Shown: piece after piece, positions 26,521 to 33,772 of the stretch
How the letters are laid out: the number at the start of each line of letters is the position of its first letter
Position numbering within the stretch: position 1 is the stretch's first letter
DNA from: Nitrosovibrio sp. Nv4
GTDB lineage: Bacteria; Pseudomonadota; Gammaproteobacteria; Burkholderiales; Nitrosomonadaceae
Direction: 5' to 3'
Assembly (NCBI RefSeq): GCF_900215485.1
Contig: NZ_OCMZ01000002.1
Span: 62,001 to 126,000, forward strand
Length of the DNA stretch: 64,000 nt
Program-made: the position numbers and the translations under genes
Notes under the pieces: generated by a model
The model's database searches: none
What the model was told of the DNA's origin: nothing
The model's input: only the letters and a program-made list of their open reading frames with translations

Positions 26521-27336
26521 TTATGCTGACTCAGCCGGCGGGGCGCCGCTATATCGTCGCCGTATGATCACACCCATCAACGCGAGGCCTGCCAGCAACA
26601 TGGCGTAGGTTTGTGGCTCAGGTACTACGCCAGCTACAAGGGTACCGGTAACGCCATACTTGGTCAGGAGGTTGGGGTTGGTGATATCCTGAGAAAAATA
26701 ATCAGCGCCTCCCACGAATACAGAGTAGTCCCCGGCAGCGAGATTCGAAAAAGTGTGTGAAACCTTGCCGTCAGGTGCGCCGTCCGAACCGAAACCCGTG
26801 CCGTCATAGGCGTGACCGATATACTTGAAAAAGCTCAAGCTGGGTGGAATCGGGATACCGTTGAGATCGCCTGGATCGTTTCCGATCGACCAGTCCGTCA
26901 AAGCTCTGAATGAGCCTTCCGTATTGTCTGGACGATTGGCCAGCGATATTTCGGCAGAGTCATGATCTGCCTTCACCGGGGCCATATGGGCAAGTCCTTG
27001 GTAGAGCGAGAATGCCGGCATCAATCCAACTTGAGACATCGAGACGTTGCCAAGGTGGTCTGTAACCTGGGAGGTAGCCTGTGCGAACTCAAGTGTGACA
27101 TCGGTCGGTTCAAGCAATGTGAAGCGGTAGGGGCGCAATTTATGACTGTCGCCATAGTCGGCATCTGTGCCGTCTATCCAGCCATAGTTTCCGGTAACCG
27201 CCTGATCTAGCCGGGTGGAAGCGGCGTAAGTATTATCAAAAGTTCCAAAATCGCGACCGCCATAGCCAACATGGGCCATGGCCGGCAATGAAGCCATGCC
27301 AGCCACGAAAAATGCGTAGTGAAGTGTTTTTTTCAT
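26521..27336 (-). CDS. PEP-CTERM domain exported protein
   Basis: This 271-residue protein has a signal peptide (MKKTLHYAFFVAGMASLPAMA, cleavage near residue 21) and a beta-rich body with a C-terminal-half block that resembles secreted FxDxF-type PEP-CTERM proteins (HTFSNLAAGDYSVFVGG). It ends in a complete sorting signal: VPEPQTYAMLLAGLALMG followed by RRR. The family is thought to be exported and anchored or released with the exopolysaccharide matrix through an exosortase. Its upstream region contains an inverted repeat at 27450-27465. The exact role is unknown. Confidence 0.85.
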   Translation of the reverse strand: MKKTLHYAFFVAGMASLPAMAHVGYGGRDFGTFDNTYAASTRLDQAVTGNYGWIDGTDADYGDSHKLRPYRFTLLEPTDVTLEFAQATSQVTDHLGNVSMSQVGLMPAFSLYQGLAHMAPVKADHDSAEISLANRPDNTEGSFRALTDWSIGNDPGDLNGIPIPPSLSFFKYIGHAYDGTGFGSDGAPDGKVSHTFSNLAAGDYSVFVGGADYFSQDITNPNLLTKYGVTGTLVAGVVPEPQTYAMLLAGLALMGVIIRRRYSGAPPAESA

Positions 27337-27449
27337 ATGGTCTCTCGGTGGTTAAACGTAGAAAATAATCTCTCTATACCGGTCATGCTCATCAGCAGAA
27401 CCGATTGAGGGAGTATTTATTATTCATATCAAGAAATCAATGTGACATA

Positions 27450-27474
27450 TTGCCGCATGTGGCAAATTGTCGCA
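27450..27474. promoter_or_regulatory. inverted and direct repeat upstream of the PEP-CTERM gene
   Basis: TTGCCGCATGTGGCAA (27450-27465) is an inverted repeat with 7 of 8 pairs. TTGTCGCA (27467-27474) repeats its left half directly. The site lies about 115 bases before the start of the PEP-CTERM gene at 27336 and about 290 bases beyond the histidine kinase stop. An operator is plausible. The remainder of 27337-27767 has no gene that I can support. Confidence 0.4.
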
Positions 27475-27767
27475 GTGGATGATATGGGCGCATCAATAAC
27501 CGGGAGTTTGAATAGCGGGAGCGCGGATGCAGTTGAAATGATTAATCCAAATGCATAATCATTCTTTTAAGAGAATATGATGATTAAGTAAATTGAGAAT
27601 GAAGGAAAGATTGAACGGAAAAGGAATAGGGATGTGAGTCTCGGGATAGCCAATTGCTTTACGAAGGCGGCTCGGACCATGCCAATGGCAATTGGTATCG
27701 GGAAACAGGAATCGAGCTGTTTGAAACTGGGATCAGATCAGATTGTTGAGAGACAGGATGCGTTACG

Positions 27768-29867
27768 TTACGATTTTTTCCCGTTCAGTGCGATGTTCTT
27801 TCCAGCATTTGCGTTTTGCTTAACAAGAGCATCAATGGCCGTGATCAATTCAAATGAGCCGACCGGTTTGGGAAGATGCTCCTGATAGCCGGCATTCATG
27901 GCTCTGGCTCTATCTTCCGCACGAGCAAACGCCGTGAGTGCGATGGCGGGAGTTTTACCGCCAGCTTCTGCGGAAAGGCTTCTCACCTCGGCAATGAATT
28001 GATACCCATTTTTTTCCGGCATGCTGATGTCGCTGATAACCACATCCGGCCTCTCGATTTTCAAAAGCTCCAATCCTTCCATGGCCCCCTCGGCGGTGAT
28101 CACCCTCGCTTCACACTGAGTCAACATTCGCTTGATGAGTTCGCGCGCGTCCAGTTCGTCGTCAATCACCAGCACTTTCAATCCCGCAAGCGAAGCATCT
28201 TTTCCACCAAAGTGCTCCCGCAAGGGCGGCAATTCATTTTTCACATCATCAGCAATGGAAAGCGGCAGAATCACGGTAAACGATGAGCCTTGTCCGACAC
28301 CGGCGCTTTCTGCCCGAACTGTTCCACCGTGAAGCTCCACCAGTTGCTTGACAATGGCAAGGCCCAGGCCAAGGCCGCCATACTGTCGGGTAAGTGAAGG
28401 GTCACCTTGCCGGAAGCGATCAAAAACATAAGGCATGAACTCCGGCGCGATACCGAGACCCGAATCATTGATCCTGATTTCAAGCAAGGAGTTTAACTGC
28501 TCAACTACAATCTCTATCCTGCCGCCTTTGGGCGTAAACTTTACCGAGTTGGAGAGCAGATTCCAGAAGATCTGCTGGAGCCGATTGTAATCCCCTGTGA
28601 CGGGGTCAATGTTCGGGGCAATTGTTTTTTGCAGAGCCACTCCTTTGGCTTGTGCCGTCGGTTTGACTGACTCGACCGCTGCCTCGACCAGACTGGCAAC
28701 GTCCACTTGCTGCATATCCAACCTGACTTTTCCGGATATTATGCTGCTCATTTCAAGAAGATCTTCTATAAGCTTATTCTGGGCGCGAGCATTTCTTTCG
28801 ATTGTTTCCAGACCTCGCTGGATGTCCTCGTTTTTCATGCTTCCGCTCAAGATGAGTTGCGACCAACCCAGAATCGCATTCAGCGGTGTTCTCAGTTCAT
28901 GGGACAGGGTTGCCAGAAACTCGTCCTTGAGCTGGCTGGCGCGTTCAGCTTCATTCCTGGCAATACGTTCGTTCTCAAGAAGCCGTCTTTTCTCTGCATC
29001 TGCCAGCGCTAATGCTTCGCCGAGTTTCGCCACTTCGTTATTCGTAGCTTTGCCGTAGCGGCTAGGGTGGATACCGCGGGTGATACCAGCCACCTGACGG
29101 CCAAGCTCCGCCAAGGGCTGTAGGATGCCAAGGCGGGTATAAAAAATGATGCCTGTCGTGGCGAGCAGGGCGATGAAGATGAGCACCATTTCAAAGATCA
29201 TCTGGCGCTCGAGCCGGGCCGACCTGGCGTTTAATTCTGCCTGTATACGTCCATTGAATAAATTCATGAACTTCCGGATCGGTGTCATTATGCTGGAGAT
29301 GCCCGCAACGTAGCGCTTATCAAACAGCAAGCTGATAGCGAATTCCCGGTTGGGCTTACCATGTACAGTAAAGTTGCCCTGTCCGTCGTCATACCGCCCT
29401 GTCAAGGCCGCAAACGCCTTTTTTTCGATCTTGACCAATCTATCCGAGCTCTCCTTCGCTTCTCGCAACAGGGAAAATTCCTCATCGCTGAAGCCCTCCT
29501 GGCGCATCATTTCCAGTAATGGAATCGTATCACCCTGTTCTATGACAGAAGTTTCGTCTGCGGCTACAAGATAGGTCGCGGAATAATTCAGGGGGCGGGG
29601 CCGTTTGCCGTCGCGTATATCGAGTATTTTGAAATAGTAACGCTCATACACCGGGTCTTCCGTAATCACATAGTTGCGAGCCATATAGGTGAGATCTCCA
29701 GAGCTTTGAAGCAGCTCATCGACCAGCAAAATCACACGGAATCGATGGCGTTCACCATTGTTAATTTCCTCGCGGATGTTCAGCGAATGAAACACGAGCG
29801 CTCCGATACTTATCAGTAGCAACGCAAGAGCGACATTGGAAAAACTGGTAAAGTTTCTGATATTCAC
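27768..29867 (-). CDS. membrane hybrid sensor histidine kinase / response regulator
   Basis: The 699 residues run as follows: first membrane helix (about 9-28), a periplasmic sensor region of about 195 residues, second helix (about 227-247), a HAMP-like linker, and HisKA with the phospho-acceptor H323 in SHELRTPLNAILGW. HATPase_c has the N box NLLSNSVKFTPKGG and the G boxes (SGLGIAP, GGLGLGLAIV), and a C-terminal receiver has phospho-acceptor D613 in VVISDISMP. A receiver fused to the kinase suggests a phosphorelay or an output by protein contact. No separate response regulator or phosphotransfer gene is adjacent. It is divergent from the sulfate-binding protein gene, with 256 bases between. 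Confidence 0.92.
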   Translation of the reverse strand: MNIRNFTSFSNVALALLLISIGALVFHSLNIREEINNGERHRFRVILLVDELLQSSGDLTYMARNYVITEDPVYERYYFKILDIRDGKRPRPLNYSATYLVAADETSVIEQGDTIPLLEMMRQEGFSDEEFSLLREAKESSDRLVKIEKKAFAALTGRYDDGQGNFTVHGKPNREFAISLLFDKRYVAGISSIMTPIRKFMNLFNGRIQAELNARSARLERQMIFEMVLIFIALLATTGIIFYTRLGILQPLAELGRQVAGITRGIHPSRYGKATNNEVAKLGEALALADAEKRRLLENERIARNEAERASQLKDEFLATLSHELRTPLNAILGWSQLILSGSMKNEDIQRGLETIERNARAQNKLIEDLLEMSSIISGKVRLDMQQVDVASLVEAAVESVKPTAQAKGVALQKTIAPNIDPVTGDYNRLQQIFWNLLSNSVKFTPKGGRIEIVVEQLNSLLEIRINDSGLGIAPEFMPYVFDRFRQGDPSLTRQYGGLGLGLAIVKQLVELHGGTVRAESAGVGQGSSFTVILPLSIADDVKNELPPLREHFGGKDASLAGLKVLVIDDELDARELIKRMLTQCEARVITAEGAMEGLELLKIERPDVVISDISMPEKNGYQFIAEVRSLSAEAGGKTPAIALTAFARAEDRARAMNAGYQEHLPKPVGSFELITAIDALVKQNANAGKNIALNGKKS

Positions 29868-30029
29868 GAGGGTTTTTCTCGGTATGCGATTCTCATCAAT
29901 GTTGGACGACTAAATTTTATACGCCACGGCTCCCGGTGCACCATTTATTTCATGCCGCTACTGAAGAGGCCCCGCGGGATTAGCCTTCCTTTTCTGCAGG
30001 TATCCGGCCCTCTTTATCCAGGAGACGCC

Positions 30030-30071
30030 ATGAAACTACTCAATTTCTTCACGTTTATGCAATGCTGCTGA
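30030..30071 (+). CDS. 13-codon leader open frame ending in Cys-Cys-stop (candidate)
   Basis: An ATG at 30030, five bases after an AGGAG site, opens MKLLNFFTFMQCC and stops at 30071, 52 bases before the start codon of the sulfate-binding protein gene. Two consecutive cysteine codons at the very end, just ahead of a sulfur-acquisition gene, are what a cysteine-sensing leader peptide would look like. Downstream, AATAAAC (30072-30078), GTTTATT (30099-30105) and AATAAA (30117-30122) allow two mutually exclusive weak stems; the second would place the GGAGG ribosome site in its loop. Poly-cysteine upstream frames controlling sulfur genes are known from mycobacteria. This case is an inference from sequence alone. 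Confidence 0.45.
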   Translation: MKLLNFFTFMQCC

Positions 30072-30123
30072 AATAAACGGATGTTAAATTTCTCTGGTGT
30101 TTATTATCCTGGAGGAAATAAAG

Positions 30124-31233
30124 ATGCGTTCATATCGTTCCCGTCTTATTTTTGCAGTGGCGGCGATTCTGCTCAGTTTAGGTGCTGCATTCGCGGCGCT
30201 GCACGGTATCTCCGAGAGAGACAATTCCGATCCTACCCAAAAGATGTATGAAGATTTCAATAAAGCATTTGCCAGACACTGGAAAGCGCGGACAGGCGTC
30301 GAGGTCACGGTCAAACAAGCCAGAAGCAAATCGGGCGCGCCTATACGCGCCGCTGTGGATGGGCTTAATGTGGCAACGCTTGCCCTGTCGTATGATGTAG
30401 ATGCGTTGAAAACAAATAGCAAGTTCACACTGCCTAATTGGCAGGAAGCCTTGCCGCAAAATACACCTTTTACTTCGACTATCGTATTTCTGGTGCGCAA
30501 GGGTAACCCGAAGAAACTAAGAGATTGGGACGACCTCGCGCGATCCGGGATCGAAGTGGTCACACCCAATCCGAAGACTTCCGACAGCGCACGCTGGAAT
30601 TACCTGGCTGCGTGGGGCTACGCACTCAAACAACCAGGCGGCGATGAGGCAACTGCACTCGAATTCGTCAGAAAAGTGTTTGCTAACGTCAAGTCGCTCG
30701 ATCCCGGGATGCGCAGATCGGTAAATGCTTTCGTCGAACGCGGTGTTGGCGACGTGCTGCTGGCTTGGGAAAACGAAGCGCATCTGATTGCCGAAGAAGG
30801 CGGCGATAAGTTCGAGGTGGTTACGCCCTCTCTGTCGATCCTGGCCGAACCCACGGTCAGTATAGTTAACGACGTCGCCGATCACACAGGTATGAGGGAG
30901 GTTGCCCGAGCCTATATTGATTACCTCTATACCACGAAAGCTCAGGATATCGCGGGCAAACATTATTATCGCCCTCGCGATGAGAGAGTTGCCGCCAAGT
31001 ATGCGATGCAATTTCCCCCTATCGATTTATTCACGGTCGATGAAGTTTTTGGCGGCTGGAAGGAGGCCTACAACGCGCATTTCGGCAACGGCGGAGTATT
31101 CGACCAGATTCAGGGAAATCAGTCTGTTGCTTCGACTGCCACCAGCAATACTGAGCATGTTGAAAAATTGAGTAGATACGGTGTGAAATTTGCTGAGCTT
31201 CCTGAAATTTACGGATATTTCGATGTTTTCTGA
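30124..31233 (+). CDS. sbp: periplasmic sulfate (thiosulfate)-binding protein, ABC transporter component
   Basis: This 369-residue protein has a signal peptide (about 1-24) and the pattern of the Sbp/CysP family: DPTQKMYEDFNKAFARHWK near the start, QARSKSGAPIRAAVDGL, LSYDVDAL, NTPFTSTIVFLVRKGNPK, KTSDSARWNYLAAW and the closing PEIYGYFDVF region. Length is typical. The protein would bind sulfate for import by a CysTWA permease, but no permease or ATPase gene is present here, so it is an orphan in this window. GGAGG lies 8 bases before the ATG at 30124. A short Cys-Cys leader frame precedes it. Whether it prefers sulfate or thiosulfate cannot be decided from the sequence. Confidence 0.88.
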   Translation: MRSYRSRLIFAVAAILLSLGAAFAALHGISERDNSDPTQKMYEDFNKAFARHWKARTGVEVTVKQARSKSGAPIRAAVDGLNVATLALSYDVDALKTNSKFTLPNWQEALPQNTPFTSTIVFLVRKGNPKKLRDWDDLARSGIEVVTPNPKTSDSARWNYLAAWGYALKQPGGDEATALEFVRKVFANVKSLDPGMRRSVNAFVERGVGDVLLAWENEAHLIAEEGGDKFEVVTPSLSILAEPTVSIVNDVADHTGMREVARAYIDYLYTTKAQDIAGKHYYRPRDERVAAKYAMQFPPIDLFTVDEVFGGWKEAYNAHFGNGGVFDQIQGNQSVASTATSNTEHVEKLSRYGVKFAELPEIYGYFDVF

Positions 31234-31365
31234 ATGGCCTCGAGGGAAAATAAATTGTAGCCGTTACCGCCAGTCTCGATAGATTTAGTCAGTCCCAGGC
31301 ATCCTGCCCCCTTTTCCGCCCGTTCAGGGTTTTTCAGGTTTTTGTTCCCCCGTCCTTCAAACGTA

Positions 31366-31407
31366 GATGCAGCATAGGCCCTTTCAGGGCATCTATGCTG
31401 ATGCAGC
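31366..31407. repeat. strong hairpin flanked by 8 bp direct repeats
   Basis: AGCATAG (31371-31377) pairs with CTATGCT (31393-31399), and GCCCT pairs with AGGGC inside it, with a TTC loop and a 2-base bulge: a 12-pair stem. GATGCAGC stands on both sides (31366-31373 and 31400-31407). There is no T-run, so it is not a typical terminator. It lies about 130 bases past the sulfate-binding gene in the 391-base gap 31234-31624, which otherwise shows no supported gene. Confidence 0.45.
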
Positions 31408-31624
31408 CCCGGTTTCCCCAATTGTGTCGCGATGCGCATGTCCAACTCCTCATAATTGATCAGATCGGGTCGGTCTATTTTTACAATTATGTGCGCCAGC
31501 GCACTGAGCCATTGCTTGAGAATCGCGATCATGAAACTGCGGATAGGGAGTGTGGAGCCGAGCATGAATTTGCTTGTGAGCCATCGGCAATTATTAATTC
31601 AAATCTACTGTGGAGAAAAATGGC

Positions 31625-32233
31625 ATGAATATTCAAAATAAATTAGTAGTTCTGACCATCACCCTCATCGGCGCTTTGTCCATGGCTGGTTGCGGAAAAA
31701 CAGAGGACAAGGGACCCAAGCCCGAGGCGGCGCCTGAGGTCAAAACCGAAACGGCGCCTGAGCCGAAAACCACTGTCGGAACCGATGTCGACGATAACGT
31801 CATTACAACCAAAGTAAAGTCCGCGCTACTTGCGGATGAGGAAGTCAAGGGTCTGGATGTCAAAGTTGAAACGCACAAGGGCGAAGTTCAACTTAGCGGT
31901 TATGTAGACACCCAGGCTCAGATCGATCGCGCCATAACGGTTACGCGCGGCGTTGAAGGTGTAAAAAACGTGGACAATAAAATGATGTTGAAGACGACCG
32001 ATACCACGGTAGGTGAAAAGATAGATGATGGAATCATCACTACCAAGGTCAAAGCCGCACTGCTGGGGGATTCAGGTGTCGATGGCACCGATGTCGCCGT
32101 CGTAACACGCGATGGGGAGGTCCAGCTTAGCGGGTATGTGACAGACGCGGCTCAAATCGATCGGGCTGCAGAGGTTGCGCGAGGAGTAAAGGGTGTCAAG
32201 AATGTTGTCAATGAACTGAGCGTCAAGAAATAA
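31625..32233 (+). CDS. lipoprotein with two BON domains
   Basis: The 202 residues begin with a lipoprotein signal (lipobox SMAGC, Cys23). A charged proline/glutamate-rich linker (about 24-52) follows, then two BON domains (about 55-122 and 132-200), each with ITTKVKxALL, a V-x-T-x-x-G-x-V-Q-L-S-G-Y-V strand pair and a VKNV ending. BON domains occur in OsmY-like and outer-membrane stress proteins that bind phospholipid. The two domains are clearly duplicated copies. GGAG lies about 9 bases before the ATG at 31625; an in-frame GTG upstream is less likely because it spoils the signal. It heads a run of small stress-type genes. Confidence 0.88.
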   Translation: MNIQNKLVVLTITLIGALSMAGCGKTEDKGPKPEAAPEVKTETAPEPKTTVGTDVDDNVITTKVKSALLADEEVKGLDVKVETHKGEVQLSGYVDTQAQIDRAITVTRGVEGVKNVDNKMMLKTTDTTVGEKIDDGIITTKVKAALLGDSGVDGTDVAVVTRDGEVQLSGYVTDAAQIDRAAEVARGVKGVKNVVNELSVKK

Positions 32234-32283
32234 AAACACGCTATTACTTACTTATTAACGTCTGACGCATAAGGAGCATTCAA

Positions 32284-32505
32284 ATGAACTGGGACCAAAT
32301 AGAGGGTAACTGGAAGCAATTCAAAGGTAAAGTGAAGGAACAATGGGGCAAACTGACCGACGATCATCTTGACACTATTGCAGGAAAACGAGATCAGCTT
32401 TCTGGAAAGATCCAGGAGTCGTATGGGATCACCAAGGAAGAAGCGGAGGAGCAGATTTCCGAGTGGGAAAGAAATCAGAAGGATGTATATCCTCCGAAGT
32501 ATTGA
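32284..32505 (+). CDS. CsbD family stress-response protein
   Basis: This 73-residue hydrophilic protein has the full CsbD pattern: MNWDQIEGNWKQFKGKVKEQ, WGKLTDDHLDTIAGKRDQL, SGKIQESYGITKEEAEEQI. CsbD proteins are small, abundant and induced by general stress in many bacteria, with unknown biochemistry. AAGGAG lies 7 bases before the ATG. It stands 50 bases after the BON lipoprotein gene and 67 bases before the next gene, all in the same direction, so they may share a transcript. Confidence 0.9.
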   Translation: MNWDQIEGNWKQFKGKVKEQWGKLTDDHLDTIAGKRDQLSGKIQESYGITKEEAEEQISEWERNQKDVYPPKY

Positions 32506-32572
32506 AGCGGGAGCAGGCATAGCGAATTGCGGCATTTCGCCTAAGTGTCGGCCAAACCAATCAAGGAAAATC

Positions 32573-32986
32573 ATGCGCAAATTGAGTGTAATTCAGATAG
32601 CAGCCGGGTTGGTGTTCAGTGCTGGCAGTGCCGGCGTAGTGGCCGAGCCTCAGATGCCATACGATATATATAGGGCTGATCTTGATCGAATTGAACGTGA
32701 ATATAAGGTGGACAAGGAGCGCTGCGATTCGCTTGACGATAATGCCGAGGATATATGCCTTGCTGAAGCCAAGGGGAAGGAAGAAGTCGCGAAGGCTGAT
32801 CTCGAAGCCAGGTACAAACCCTCCAGGAAAGCCCGCTACGAAGTAGATGCCGCAAAGGCGGAAGCAGACTTCAGGGTGGCAAAAGAGATATGTGATGATA
32901 AAGACGGGAACGCTAAAGATGTTTGCGTGGAAGAAGCAAAAGCTGCGAAAGCAGCTGCAATAGCCGATGCCAAGAGAGAGTACTAA
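32573..32986 (+). CDS. secreted protein with two cysteine-containing repeats, function unknown
   Basis: The 137 residues begin with a signal peptide (about 1-24). The rest is highly charged, helical and rich in Ala, Glu, Asp and Lys. Two copies of a motif of the form C-D-x(4,5)-N-A-x-D-x-C-x-x-E-A-K are visible, at about 49-64 and 104-119, each followed by an alanine-rich stretch. The paired cysteines could form a disulfide in each repeat or bind metal. I do not recognise a named family, although similar short proteins occur near CsbD and BON genes in betaproteobacteria. AAGGA precedes the ATG. Confidence 0.75.
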   Translation: MRKLSVIQIAAGLVFSAGSAGVVAEPQMPYDIYRADLDRIEREYKVDKERCDSLDDNAEDICLAEAKGKEEVAKADLEARYKPSRKARYEVDAAKAEADFRVAKEICDDKDGNAKDVCVEEAKAAKAAAIADAKREY

Positions 32987-33107
32987 GCAGCAAAAGCGGT
33001 CAGGATGCTACCCGGCGGAACCAATGCGATGTTCCTACATTCACCAGATCCAGCCAGGTCCCAGCCGAGCCGCTTGCCGATAAATTTTCACTATAAAGGA
33101 AATTATC

Positions 33108-33257
33108 ATGCTTTATACAATCGCTGTCGTTTTGGTCATCCTGTGGTTATTAGGACTAGTGAGCTCGTATACCATGGGTGGTTTCATACATATTCTTCTG
33201 GTAATCGCTATCGTGGTTATTCTGCTTAGAGTGATTAGTGGTCGCAAACCGCTTTGA
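33108..33257 (+). CDS. lmo0937-type (DUF5670) small membrane protein
   Basis: This 49-residue peptide reads MLYTIAVVLVILWLLGLVSS, then YTMGGFIHILLVIAIVVILL and RVISGRKPL. Two hydrophobic helices and a glycine-rich turn match the small lmo0937 family seen in many stress-response gene sets. AAAGGA lies 8 bases before the ATG. It sits between the repeat protein and the CBS-domain gene, in the same direction as both. Role unknown. Confidence 0.82.
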   Translation: MLYTIAVVLVILWLLGLVSSYTMGGFIHILLVIAIVVILLRVISGRKPL

Positions 33258-33304
33258 TCACTTGGGGCGTGCGATAACAGGGAACTTTAGACAAGGAGGT
33301 TAAA

Positions 33305-33724
33305 GTGCAGAAAATCAGCGAGGTAATGAGCTCGGAAGTGCAGACCATCAGCCCCCTCGCCACGATCGAAGAAGCGGCGCAGGAAATGCGCGATGGCGAT
33401 TTCGGGTTGTTACCTGTAGGCGAAGATGAACAATTACTCGGGGTGATAACTGATCGCGATATTGCCATCAGGGCGGTCGCGGAGGGTAAGGATTCCAGTA
33501 CCCCGGTTGGGGATGTGATGTCCGAAGGGGTGATATGGGTGGACGAGAACGATTCTGTAGAAGATGCGGCTCAGATCATGAGCGATCACCAGATCCGGCG
33601 TCTGCCAGTTGTGGACGCAGATCAACGGCTAGTGGGTATTGTATCGCTGGGGGATTTTGCCGTCGAAGGTTCCGATATCGGGGTCGTGGCGGAAGCGCTC
33701 TCCGACATTTCAAGTCCGCCCTGA
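33305..33724 (+). CDS. tandem CBS-domain protein
   Basis: This 139-residue protein consists of two CBS motifs (about 5-58 and 68-122), with MSSEVQTISPLATIEEAAQEM, GLLPVGEDEQLLGVITDRDI and a second IRRLPVVDADQRLVGIVSLGD. Stand-alone CBS pairs bind adenine nucleotides and regulate partners. The GTG start at 33305 is supported by AAGGAGG five bases upstream. It is the last gene of the small stress run and ends 17 bases before a strong hairpin terminator. Confidence 0.9.
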   Translation: MQKISEVMSSEVQTISPLATIEEAAQEMRDGDFGLLPVGEDEQLLGVITDRDIAIRAVAEGKDSSTPVGDVMSEGVIWVDENDSVEDAAQIMSDHQIRRLPVVDADQRLVGIVSLGDFAVEGSDIGVVAEALSDISSPP

Positions 33725-33741
33725 ATTCTGTTCCAGGTTTA

Positions 33742-33772
33742 AAAGCATCCGGGAAAACCCGGATGCTTTATT
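33742..33772. terminator. bidirectional intrinsic terminator between CBS gene and guaA
   Basis: AAAGCATCCGGG (33742-33753) and CCCGGATGCTTT (33758-33769) form a perfect 12-pair stem with an AAAA loop. T-runs or A-runs lie on both sides, so it can end transcription from both convergent genes. The guaA stop codon lies within its right arm. Confidence 0.85.
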
